From assembly GCA_020432595.1 (NCBI GenBank), contig JAGQGA010000194.1, positions 1-6,473 of the forward strand: a stretch of 6,473 nucleotides of DNA, in the 5' to 3' direction. The stretch is from Anaerolineales bacterium. GTDB lineage: Bacteria; Chloroflexota; Anaerolineae; Promineifilales; Promineifilaceae. How positions within the stretch are numbered: position 1 is the stretch's first letter; each line of letters opens with the position of its first letter. Made by a program: the position numbers and the translations under genes. Shown in pieces: positions 1 to 5,451 of the stretch. The notes beneath the pieces were generated by a model. The model saw nothing but the letters and a program-made list of their open reading frames with translations, ran no database searches and was not told the DNA's origin.

Positions 1-405
1 CCCTATGCTCCGCAGCAGTTTTTTTTTTTTTTTTTCATGCGGGTGCAGGGGGCGGCGTTGGTGGGGTATTTAACGGCCGTTGATGGCGAGGTGTTGGTGA
101 TGCTCCATCCCTATTACGCCCTGCTGGCCGGCAAAGAGCCAGGCGTTCATGTGCAATCCCTCTGGCACGGCCGGCAGCGCGGCCAGCAGCCCTTGCCGCC
201 CGATTTGGTCAGCCGCATCCAACAGCAGCAGTACGCGGTGATTATTTCTGACCAAAGCCTCTATTTTGAGACCGAACCCGCCTTGCTCGCCCTTTTGGAG
301 CAATATTACCAGCCCGAACCGCTTGACCCAACCCTCTCGCCCCCCACCCTCAGCGGCCTTGTGACCCGCCCCCTGCTCATCTACAAACCCAAGCCGCCTA
401 GCTAA
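1..405 (+). CDS. C-terminal tail of a probable membrane glycosyltransferase (5' partial)
   Basis: Open from the window edge in frame 1 to the TAG at 403-405; the first ATG is at 37, but the frame continues upstream, so this is probably the end of a longer gene. The pattern 'ALVGYL.AVDGEVLVMLHPYYALLAGKEP.VH' followed by 'YAVIISDQ' and 'LLEQYY' resembles the soluble domain that follows the last membrane helix in GT39/PMT- or ArnT-like lipid-linked sugar transferases. I recognise this by pattern and have made no alignment. It would act at the cytoplasmic membrane on polyprenyl-linked sugars. No membrane helix is visible in the part present. The T17 run at 19-35 reads as six Phe, just where such proteins have a variable linker, and may be an assembly artefact. 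One AACGGCCGTT palindrome (72-81) is read as LTAVD. It is the only convincing plus-strand gene here. Confidence 0.6.
   Translation, partial: PYAPQQFFFFFFMRVQGAALVGYLTAVDGEVLVMLHPYYALLAGKEPGVHVQSLWHGRQRGQQPLPPDLVSRIQQQQYAVIISDQSLYFETEPALLALLEQYYQPEPLDPTLSPPTLSGLVTRPLLIYKPKPPS
19..35. repeat. T17 homopolymer tract
   Basis: Seventeen consecutive T between 'gcagcag' and 'catgcg'. In the glycosyltransferase frame it reads as six Phe codons counting the final TTC. It is the longest single-base run in the window and sits in otherwise GC-rich coding sequence. It could be a true slippage tract (a phase-variation candidate) or a sequencing or assembly error. Confidence 0.9.
72..81. repeat. AACGGCCGTT iterated palindrome, copy 1
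   Basis: Perfect 10-bp palindrome inside the glycosyltransferase tail, read in the Thr-Ala-Val frame (LTAVD). It lies between two family-like blocks (ALVGYL and DGEVLV), so it appears to be tolerated as a conservative loop sequence. Confidence 0.9.
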
Positions 406-428
406 TCAGCTTGCCACCATCAATTGTC

Positions 429-448
429 ATACCCGCGAAAGCGGGTAT
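429..448. repeat. REP-like hairpin with GAAA tetraloop
   Basis: An 8-bp perfect stem (atacccgc / gcgggtat) closes a GAAA loop at 437-440, flanked by 'gtc' and 'cca'. The 'CCCGCGAAAGCGGGTATCCA' form is a widely distributed intergenic repeat found in many bacterial phyla. It starts 24 bp after the glycosyltransferase stop, so it could also act as a 3' mRNA-stabilising or attenuating hairpin. No T-tract follows it, so it is not a classical intrinsic terminator. Confidence 0.75.
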
Positions 449-610
449 CCATGCCGATGCTGAAGATGGACTCCCGCTGAGCGTGCTGAACACGAAAAAC
501 AATCGTCACGGCAAAACCGAACATCAATAACGGGTCGCTTTTGTCTATCAAGAACCGGCCACCAAGAAGAACTTCGTTTTCCCATCTAGTTAACAATGAG
601 GCAGTTTCAT
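449..610. other. Intergenic, no gene recognised
   Basis: Between the REP-like hairpin and the transposase relic. Minus-strand translation gives a short open stretch, but no recognisable motif and no start signal. It is probably degraded sequence at the distal end of the transposon scar. It contains no AACGGCCGTT copy. Confidence 0.5.
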
Positions 611-1281
611 TTACACAAAATACTTGACATTCTCATACTGTCGCCATTTGCGTGGGTCTGTCTCACGCAAAGCCAACTTGCTCTCTTTCAGTTTAACACC
701 CGCTTTTGGCAGCTCTTGTGCCAGTTCCTCTAAATCGGCTGGCTTCCAGAGCTGAAAGCGAATTGGATATCGGTTTGCTTATCGCTATAGTGCAGGCTCA
801 CGAGATTATGCGCCCACACATATCGATTCTCGACATGATCCCACAACTTGGCTATCTTCTCAAATGCCTGACCATAGTGCGTCAGCAAGGTGTCATCTAG
901 GCTCAAGACCCCTTTGCTTGGTTTGATTCGCGCACCAGGGATACTATACTCAAATTTGAATGAAACCTATGATTTTTTGCCTAACAGGTGCGAAAAAAAC
1001 CATAGGTTTCAAATTGCACGGAGTATAGACATCATCGCTAAACGCGCCTCATTGAGTTCGCTCAATGAAAAGGGGCTATTGGTCAACAACCGATTCAGGT
1101 TGCTTTGCGTCCGTTTTTCGCTGATAAATAGCTGGTTGATCCCGCTGATCGTTTTGTTTTCACCCACGAGCAGCCCGCTGATGTATCGTTTGAATTGGAT
1201 AAACGCCTCAGCGGAGAAAACGGGTTCAAAAAAGTGAGCATAATGCTCGACAATCGCTGGAAATTCAACAAGCGGAACCAT
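611..1281 (-). pseudogene. Decayed DDE transposase (IS4/IS701-like), interrupted, frameshifted and truncated
   Basis: The start ATG at 1281-1279 is preceded by AGGTGA (1290-1285). The N-terminal part reads 'VEFPAIVEHYAHFFEPVFS' and 'QFKRYISGLLVGENKT' and runs to a TGA at 1011-1009 that lies in an inserted element (944-1028). Beyond the insert the same frame continues as 'KPSKGVLSLDDTLLTHYGQ' and 'WDHVENRYVWAHNLVSLHY'. The DD pair (897-892) fits the first catalytic Asp of a DDE transposase. Near 768 one base is missing: supplying a T restores 'DYPIRFQLWKPADLEEL', which continues as 'KLKESKLALRETDPRKWRQY' to a TAA at 613-611. The regions that should carry the remaining D and E catalytic residues are gone. 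The family assignment is by motif memory. The coding relic is clear; the exact IS family is less certain. It cannot be active. Confidence 0.8.
944..1028. mobile_element. 85-bp inverted-repeat (MITE-like) insertion inside the transposase
   Basis: Both ends carry the same 8 bp inverted (ctatactc 944-951, gagtatag 1021-1028). Further in, tgaaacctatg (961-971) pairs perfectly with cataggtttca (1001-1011), followed by T6 (973-978) against an A7 run (993-999). The left arm has about four extra bases (a repeated GAAT) relative to the right. The element encodes nothing. It separates two transposase segments that lie in the same frame, so its net length is a multiple of three (removing 944-1027 rejoins them as MMSIPGARIKP). 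TA-rich flanks fit insertion at TA, but the exact target duplication is unclear. Confidence 0.6.
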
Positions 1282-1485
1282 GTTTCACCTCTGGCTCCCT
1301 TGTTTTTCTCAACAGTATACCCCGCTTGTAGCCTGTTGGGTGCTTTTCTTTATCTATTCAATTGGTAAGGTTCTGCTTTCGGTCTGTTTACCCCGAATGG
1401 CTACCTAACTTAATGATGCCAAAGTCGAGTTAAATCCTGCTAAAACCGGTTCATCCTGTCTGAAAATTATCTGCTGCTTGCTAGT
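1282..1485. other. Intergenic between lipoprotein stop and transposase relic
   Basis: This holds the transposase ribosome-binding site (AGGTGA, 1290-1285) and probably the outer end of the old insertion sequence, but I cannot locate its terminal inverted repeat because the partner end is lost. No gene, tRNA or convincing terminator is seen. It contains no AACGGCCGTT copy. Confidence 0.5.
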
Positions 1486-2538
1486 CTATGGTATCCAAGT
1501 GAGCATGGCTCCAGCTGAGGTTTCTAGTAATTTTTGTAGTTTGCTGCCGTCGGGGTTTATGGTGTAGAGGCCGGTTTGGCTGGCGAAGGCGATGTGGGAG
1601 CCATCGGGGGAGAAGCCACCGTATAACCCGGCTTCGTTGATGTGGCTGATTTGTTCGGGGGAGCCACCGCTGACGGGAATGCGCCACCAGTCGGAGGGGA
1701 CACTATGGGCGGTTACTGTCTTTACTCCTAACAGCCTGTCCCACCCATTTGACTGCGGCAGTGGTACGGCACTGAAGTAGAGCCATTGGCCGTCGGGCGA
1801 GAAGAAGGGCGCGTCCATGTCGGCAAAGTCTTCTTGGGTAACAAGCGTGCGCGGGTTGCTGCCGTCGGCTTCGCTGACGACCAGTTCGCGGGTGAAGGCT
1901 TCGAGGTTGACTAGGATGTAGGCTAATAAACGGCCGTTTGGCGATACCCGACCCCAAATCCCATTTTTCGCCACCACCGCACTTTCCCCACTTTGCCGGT
2001 CAAACCGCTCCAGCGTGGTGGTGAAGGGGGCGTTGTTTTGCTGCACAACGTGGGAGTAGTAGATAAAACGGCCGTCGTCTGTCCAATCGGGGTAAAAAAA
2101 GATTTCGCCCGCTTGCTGAGACTCAATAAGAAGGCGGGGTGTGGTGTCGCCGTTAGTAAGCAGGTAAAGCTGGGTAAAGCCTAGCTGCACTTCGCCATCG
2201 GGCGGGGGCGGGGCGTAGGCCAAAACAAATTCGCTGCCGTCGGGGTTGCTGTCAGCATGGGAAAGCCAGCTGTTGGTGAGGGGGATAAAGAGAGTTTCGA
2301 TTTCATTGCTGTCTAAATTAAACCGGGCGAGGGTTTGCGTGCCGGGGGCAATTTGCATGAAGAGTAGGGCGTTGGCGGGGGTGGAAACGGCCGTTTCTTC
2401 CATGTCCGCTGCTGGTTTAGTGGGAGTAACGGGGGTGGCTGTGGAGTTACTGGGGGCAGGAACGGCCGTTTCCACAGCCGTTTCTCCACCACAGGCTACC
2501 AACAGGATGCAGGCAAGTACGAATAGCTGTGTTTTCAT
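1486..2538 (-). CDS. TolB/PD40-type beta-propeller lipoprotein
   Basis: 350 aa from the ATG at 2538. The signal peptide has a lysine, a hydrophobic core and the lipobox LVAC with Cys16, so the protein should be lipid-anchored on the outer face of the membrane. Residues 17-60 are a Thr/Pro/Ala-rich linker. Propeller-type repeats follow: 'YPDWTDDGRFIYYSH', 'GRVSPNGRLLAYI', 'PFFSPDGQWLYFSA' and 'GGFSPDGSHIAFAS', the [SW]PDG-x-x-[IL]-x-[YF] signature of PD40/WD40-like blades. This fold usually binds partners or polysaccharide; no catalytic motif is visible. A frame extension up to 2637 exists, but it runs through an intergenic repeat and would bury the signal peptide, so the 2538 start is preferred. 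Three perfect ACGGCCGT decamers lie in the gene, two of them in the linker (giving ETAV), plus an off-consensus ACGGCCGTC at 2067-2076. Specific substrate unknown. Confidence 0.8.
   Translation of the reverse strand: MKTQLFVLACILLVACGGETAVETAVPAPSNSTATPVTPTKPAADMEETAVSTPANALLFMQIAPGTQTLARFNLDSNEIETLFIPLTNSWLSHADSNPDGSEFVLAYAPPPPDGEVQLGFTQLYLLTNGDTTPRLLIESQQAGEIFFYPDWTDDGRFIYYSHVVQQNNAPFTTTLERFDRQSGESAVVAKNGIWGRVSPNGRLLAYILVNLEAFTRELVVSEADGSNPRTLVTQEDFADMDAPFFSPDGQWLYFSAVPLPQSNGWDRLLGVKTVTAHSVPSDWWRIPVSGGSPEQISHINEAGLYGGFSPDGSHIAFASQTGLYTINPDGSKLQKLLETSAGAMLTWIP
1929..1938. repeat. AACGGCCGTT iterated palindrome, copy 2
   Basis: Perfect copy inside the beta-propeller lipoprotein, read in the Asn-Gly-Arg frame (SPNGRLLAYI). 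Here it supplies the turn of a propeller repeat, in place of the SPDG seen in the other blades. Confidence 0.9.
2384..2397. repeat. AACGGCCGTT iterated palindrome, copy 3 (14-bp extended form)
   Basis: Perfect 14-bp palindrome gaaacggccgtttc in the linker of the lipoprotein, read as EETAVST. It is the same extended form as the copy at 6106-6119 in the SDR gene. Confidence 0.9.
2461..2485. repeat. AACGGCCGTT copy 4 plus adjacent degenerate copy
   Basis: A perfect AACGGCCGTT (2461-2470) is followed 5 bp later by a near copy with one core change (agccgtttc, 2476-2484). On the minus strand they read as a tandem ETAV-ETAV directly after the lipidated Cys-Gly-Gly. It looks like local expansion of the element in a low-constraint linker. 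Confidence 0.8.
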
Positions 2539-2544
2539 GGGGCA

Positions 2545-2550
2545 ATTGTA
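2545..2550 (-). promoter_or_regulatory. Candidate -10 (TACAAT) for leaderless start of the lipoprotein at 2538
   Basis: TACAAT on the minus strand ends exactly 6 bases (TGCCCC) before the ATG, so transcription would begin at or next to the start codon. No Shine-Dalgarno lies upstream. The -35 is weak. The geometry matches the site before the radical SAM gene. Confidence 0.45.
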
Positions 2551-2566
2551 GCATGGTACGAAACAA

Positions 2567-2634
2567 AAATGGGATGCAGATTGACCTGATTTTGACGATG
2601 GATCAGGCGTATCAGGCTTATCTGCGTCCCATTT
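2567..2634 (-). terminator. Long hairpin repeat after the radical SAM gene, likely terminator
   Basis: A 14-bp stem (aaatgggatgcaga 2567-2580 with tctgcgtcccattt 2621-2634, one G-T wobble) encloses inner cctgat/atcagg pairs (2585-2590 with 2602-2607 or 2611-2616). In minus-strand transcription it begins inside the radical SAM stop codon and is followed by TTTTTGTTT, as in an intrinsic terminator. The left half resembles 6325-6352 upstream of the SDR start, so it also belongs to an interspersed repeat family. Confidence 0.6.
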
Positions 2635-3845
2635 CAAAGTAGGCGCAATTGATTGGGGTTGGGATTGATTAACGGCCGTTTGCCCCCTAGCAGCACAAAA
2701 GGCGAAAGCCGCCGAATATTTCGCACGCCAATCGCCTGTAAGTCTGTTAGCTCGTGCAGCACGCCGCGCCGCCGCGCCGCCAAAATCGCCGCCGCTCCCT
2801 GTGGCCCAATACCCGATACCCGCAGCAGTTCCCGCCGCTCGGCGCGGTTGAGTTCAATGGGTGTGTGGGTCAGATGCTCCCGCGCCCACGCCAGCTTGGG
2901 GTCTTCGTCCAGCGGCAAATGGCCGCGCTGGGTAAAGGGCATCTCCTCCAAATCAAAGCCATAGTCGCGGAAGAGAAAGGATGCTTGGTAAAGCCGATGT
3001 TCCCGCAGCGGGTCTTCGGCGTGGCGGTTTTCCAGCGGCGTGTCGCGGATGGGGCTGAAGGCGGAGAAGTAGGTGCGCCCCAGCTTGAGCTGGCTGTAGA
3101 GATAGTGGGTGGTGGTGAGAATTTCGAGGTCGGTTTCGTCGGTGCCGCCGACGACAAACTGGGTGACGGATGAGGGCCAACGGCCGTTCCACGTGGAAAA
3201 CGGCCGTTCTGTCTGCCGAATTTCCTCCACCCATTGCAGCGGCCGCAGCAGTTCGGCCACAAACTCCTTGCGCGGAGCCAGTGCTTCCAGCCGCTTGTCG
3301 TTGGGTGCTTCCAAGTTGACAGATAGCCGATCCGCCAGTTCCATTGCCCGCCGCACCTGGTCTTTTTCCGCCCCCGGCATCACTTTCAGGTGCAAAAAGC
3401 CGCGATATTGGTGTTTGTTCCGCAAAATATCGGCCGTGTCCAGCAGCTTGTCCTGCGTTTTCACCCCGCCGCCAATGATGCCGGAGCTAAGAAACAGCCC
3501 ATTGACCATTCCGGCGCGGTACATGTCGTTGACCGTCTGCGCCATTTCTTCTGGTTTGAGGGTGGTGCGGCGGTAGTTGCGGCCGGCGCGGAAGGGGCAG
3601 TAAAAGCAGTTGCGCTCGCAGGCGGTGGTGAGCATGGTTTTGATCATTGGCACGGCTTTGTTACCGACAACGGCTTGGTGGATGCCTAGCGACGGCTTTT
3701 TGCTGCTAGTGTCGCCTTTGGGCAACACCTGACCACAGGGGGCGACGTGGGTGGCTTCATCGAGCAGGGGGCGGGGGCTGACTTCTTCGGCCGGCTCCAA
3801 GTGCATGTGGGTGGCGATCTCTTCAAGCTTGATGATCGTTTCCAT
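2634..3845 (-). CDS. Radical SAM protein with C-terminal helix-hairpin-helix domain (COG4277-like)
   Basis: 403 aa from the ATG at 3845. The Cx3Cx2C motif 'TTACERNCFYCPFRAG' (Cys76, 80, 83) would hold the 4Fe-4S cluster that cleaves S-adenosylmethionine. Later blocks 'FLHLKVMPGAE', 'LSVNLEAPND' and 'TQFVVGGTDETD' fit the barrel core. The C-terminus ('LLRVSGIGPQGAAAILAARR' and 'LTDLQAIGVRNIRRLSPFVL') is a tandem helix-hairpin-helix DNA-binding domain. The combination matches the 'DNA-binding radical SAM/HhH' group, thought to act in DNA or nucleic-acid modification or repair; the substrate is unknown. The uracil-DNA-glycosylase-like partner often found beside the related rSAM family is not in this window. 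An in-frame ATG at 3899 exists, but a TATAAT hexamer six bases before 3845 favours the shorter form. Three perfect AACGGCCGTT copies lie in the gene. Confidence 0.85.
   Translation of the reverse strand: METIIKLEEIATHMHLEPAEEVSPRPLLDEATHVAPCGQVLPKGDTSSKKPSLGIHQAVVGNKAVPMIKTMLTTACERNCFYCPFRAGRNYRRTTLKPEEMAQTVNDMYRAGMVNGLFLSSGIIGGGVKTQDKLLDTADILRNKHQYRGFLHLKVMPGAEKDQVRRAMELADRLSVNLEAPNDKRLEALAPRKEFVAELLRPLQWVEEIRQTERPFSTWNGRWPSSVTQFVVGGTDETDLEILTTTHYLYSQLKLGRTYFSAFSPIRDTPLENRHAEDPLREHRLYQASFLFRDYGFDLEEMPFTQRGHLPLDEDPKLAWAREHLTHTPIELNRAERRELLRVSGIGPQGAAAILAARRRGVLHELTDLQAIGVRNIRRLSPFVLLGGKRPLINPNPNQLRLL
2671..2680. repeat. AACGGCCGTT iterated palindrome, copy 5
   Basis: Perfect copy near the 3' end of the radical SAM gene, read in the Arg-Pro frame (GGKRPLIN). 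It lies just past the helix-hairpin-helix domain, in the short tail. Confidence 0.9.
3179..3208. repeat. Compound palindrome: two AACGGCCGTT copies flanking TTCCACGTGGAA
   Basis: Copies at 3179-3188 and 3199-3208 flank and overlap a perfect 12-bp palindrome (3187-3198). The whole 30 bp can fold as one inverted repeat with a 2-base bulge. On the minus strand it reads ERPFSTWNGR within the radical SAM protein, using two different frames of the same palindrome (RP and NGR). It is 30 bp, exactly 10 codons, just before the conserved-looking 'TQFVVGG' block, so it looks like an in-frame insertion in a loop. Confidence 0.8.
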
Positions 3846-3851
3846 GCCAGA

Positions 3852-3880
3852 ATTATAGAACATTTGTTTGTGATTGGGAA
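3852..3880 (-). promoter_or_regulatory. Promoter of the radical SAM gene (TTCCCA-17-TATAAT), leaderless geometry
   Basis: Minus strand: -35 TTCCCA (3880-3875, four of six consensus bases), 17-bp spacer, perfect -10 TATAAT (3857-3852), then six bases (TCTGGC) to the ATG at 3845. Transcription would start about at the A of the ATG, giving a leaderless mRNA. No Shine-Dalgarno is present. This decides the choice of start. Confidence 0.65.
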
Positions 3881-3973
3881 GGGTTTTGGCGTGCAGCACA
3901 ACACTCTATTTTGCGTTGTTATACACCCTCATGAGCGTAAGGCGGATTCAGATAGGTTTTGCCTCAGCCTGCA

Positions 3974-5194
3974 TTATTGCCATAATGATCCTTCATGCGT
4001 TAGTAGATAAATATTCCAATCCGCTTCGGGGCTTTCTATTGATGAGCTTAAATCGGAACCTCTGCCACTGACTTGACCTGATTGAACATAGATAAAATAA
4101 GTGTTATCGTGGTACAACAAATTGGCTGCCCAGATGAAAGGGCCAACATTTTCTCCACTGGCAACAGGTTCATCTGAACGTTTCCAGTTGATTCTGTCTG
4201 AACTTACGGCAATGCCGTATGGCCCGTGTGCGCCCACTTTGTAGCTACGTGAATACAACATGACCCAGCCATCTGGGGTTAGAATAACCCGAGGATCGAT
4301 CATGAATGCATTGTCCCAAGACCCGCTTTCGCCACTTCTAGTAAAAATGGGTTCCTCGTTCTTTGTCCACTCGATGCCATCTGGGGACGTAGCCATACCA
4401 ATAGCTGCTTGTCGTTCCGAGTAACCAGTATAATACATGACGTATTCAGTTTCGGTACGCACAACGCTAGGATTTTGAACACAAAACGAATCCCATGTGC
4501 CTTGTTTCCCAGCCGTTAACACCATTTTGTCATCCGCTACCCAGGGGCCGGTTGGTGCTGGCGCTGTAGCACGCCCAATACTGCCTTGGGTTATTGCTTC
4601 CCATCCTACTGGGTTGTCGACGGTGTAAAAATACAGTACCCATGTGCCATCCTCTTCAACGAGAACACTGGAAACATAGGCGGTATAGAGAGCATTTAGT
4701 GCTTCGCCTAAAAAAAGAGGTTCATCTGTAGCCCGTGTCCAATTACGGCCGTCTGGAGACGTTGAGTAAAAGGTGTGTACTTGAGCAGGCCACCATTCTA
4801 ATTCGTTGTGGAACATGTGAAATAAGTTGTCATGATAGACAACGGCACCTGGAAATGCTAAATGCATAGGCACTTCTGCCGAATCATTATGATAAATGAC
4901 TGGTTCTTCACTAAACAACGTAAACAGATCAGTGCTGGGTATTCTGTTTGAATCAGGTTCGAGTGGTATCGTTGGTTCGGGTGTTATGGTTGGCGATGGT
5001 TCAGTCGGTGGGGGTTGAGTAGGCGGAACGGCCGTTTCTATTGGCAGAACGGCTATGTTTTCTGCTTCAACAGGAGTTTCTTTGACAATGGCACTCGTTT
5101 CTGGATCAATTTCTGAAATTTCTGGTGCGGCTTGGCAACTTATTAAGACCAACCCAAAAGCCAGAGCAATTGGAATCAGCCTGTATTTTTTCAT
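3974..5194 (-). CDS. Beta-propeller lipoprotein resembling glycoside hydrolase GH32/43/68/130 superfamily
   Basis: 406 aa. The start is fixed by AGGAGG five bases before the ATG. A lipoprotein signal (MKKYR, hydrophobic core, LISC with Cys20) is followed by a Thr/Pro/Glu-rich linker to about residue 87. The mature domain carries recurring blades ending in '[AS]tSpDGxxWtxxxEPxf': about residues 143-161, 268-284 and 328-345, with a variant near 208-222 ('RATAPAPTGPW'). Such repeats typify five-bladed propellers of levansucrase, invertase, arabinanase and mannoside phosphorylase type. Conserved-looking 'FPGAVVYHDNLFHMFHN' and 'DNAFMIDPRVI' could line the central pocket, but I cannot assign catalytic acids, so it may be an enzyme or only a sugar-binding protein. 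It would be tethered outside the cell. Base composition looks more AT-rich than its neighbours and it carries only one full AACGGCCGTT (in the linker, ETAV), plus an octamer ACGGCCGT at 4745-4752, hinting at different origin or age. Confidence 0.75.
   Translation of the reverse strand: MKKYRLIPIALAFGLVLISCQAAPEISEIDPETSAIVKETPVEAENIAVLPIETAVPPTQPPPTEPSPTITPEPTIPLEPDSNRIPSTDLFTLFSEEPVIYHNDSAEVPMHLAFPGAVVYHDNLFHMFHNELEWWPAQVHTFYSTSPDGRNWTRATDEPLFLGEALNALYTAYVSSVLVEEDGTWVLYFYTVDNPVGWEAITQGSIGRATAPAPTGPWVADDKMVLTAGKQGTWDSFCVQNPSVVRTETEYVMYYTGYSERQAAIGMATSPDGIEWTKNEEPIFTRSGESGSWDNAFMIDPRVILTPDGWVMLYSRSYKVGAHGPYGIAVSSDRINWKRSDEPVASGENVGPFIWAANLLYHDNTYFIYVQSGQVSGRGSDLSSSIESPEADWNIYLLTHEGSLWQ
5027..5036. 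repeat. AACGGCCGTT iterated palindrome, copy 8
   Basis: Perfect copy in the Pro/Thr linker of the GH-like lipoprotein, read as IETAVPPT, the same ETAV reading as the copies in the other lipoprotein's linker. Confidence 0.9.
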
Positions 5195-5199
5195 CTCAA

Positions 5200-5205
5200 C
5201 CTCCT
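5200..5205 (-). promoter_or_regulatory. Strong ribosome-binding site (AGGAGG) of the GH-like lipoprotein
   Basis: AGGAGG within AAAAGGAGG on the minus strand, with five bases (TTGAG) to the ATG at 5194. It fixes the start and contrasts with the SD-less starts at 2538 and 3845. Confidence 0.85.
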
Positions 5206-5254
5206 TTTAAATTTTTGTGGTTCGTCAATTGCACGCACGTTATTAGGCGATGCC

Positions 5255-5260
5255 AGTATA
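5255..5260 (-). promoter_or_regulatory. Candidate -10 (TATACT) of the GH-like lipoprotein
   Basis: TATACT on the minus strand, about 60 bases upstream of the ATG, leaving a leader that carries the AGGAGG. The -35 is poor (TATCAC at 17-bp spacing). A one-base variant of the iterated palindrome, AACGGTCGTT (5267-5276), occupies the spacer. Confidence 0.35.
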
Positions 5261-5282
5261 GAGAGAAACGGTCGTTTGTGAT

Positions 5283-5320
5283 AGTGACAAAGATCATTGC
5301 CTTATGCACCAATTGTCACT
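5283..5320. repeat. Inverted repeat agtgacaa...ttgtcact
   Basis: Two 8-bp arms (5283-5290 and 5313-5320) are separated by 22 bases, just upstream of the candidate promoter of the GH-like lipoprotein. The position would suit an operator or a hairpin; no T-tract follows on either strand. It is one of the few structured items in the 355-bp gap 5195-5549. Confidence 0.4.
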
Positions 5321-5367
5321 GGCCTTAATTTTTGGGATGAGAGGTGATGCTCAAATAAGCCACGGAG

Positions 5368-5451
5368 ATGCGGCAATTTATAACCTTGGCTGATTTGCTG
5401 GCCTTTTTAGCTGCGGAAATGGCGAATCACGACACAATGGCAGAACAATAA
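5368..5451 (+). CDS. Possible 27-aa small ORF, or remnant
   Basis: ATG at 5368 with 'cggag' two bases before it, reading MRQFITLADLLAFLAAEMAN and seven more residues to a TAA. The peptide would be an amphipathic or hydrophobic helix. After the stop, the next frame stays open with a charged stretch (DDEQQAKQRRSIIRERK), so this may be the frameshifted remains of one slightly longer gene. It is the only plus-strand coding candidate in the 5195-5549 gap. No family is recognised and chance is a real alternative. Confidence 0.2.
   Translation: MRQFITLADLLAFLAAEMANHDTMAEQ

Noticed and set aside
429..448. Intrinsic terminator or attC site
   Set aside because: No T-tract follows and there is no integron-like core or integrase; it fits the common REP-like GAAA-loop repeat better.
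706..1237. Plus-strand open frames at 706-900 and 890-1237
   Set aside because: They are antisense to the transposase relic, whose minus-strand reading shows recognisable motifs including DDTLL; the plus-strand peptides show none.
2539..2637. Longer start (ATG at 2637) for the propeller lipoprotein
   Set aside because: The extension is translated intergenic hairpin repeat, overlaps the radical SAM stop and would place 33 residues before a clear lipoprotein signal peptide.
2653..3689. Several plus- and minus-strand open frames overlapping the radical SAM gene
   Set aside because: Shadow frames in GC-rich coding DNA, giving Arg/Pro/Ser-rich peptides with no motifs.
3846..3899. Longer start (ATG at 3899) for the radical SAM gene
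   Set aside because: A perfect TATAAT at correct spacing lies inside the extension, right before the ATG at 3845; the extra 18 residues show no family-like features.
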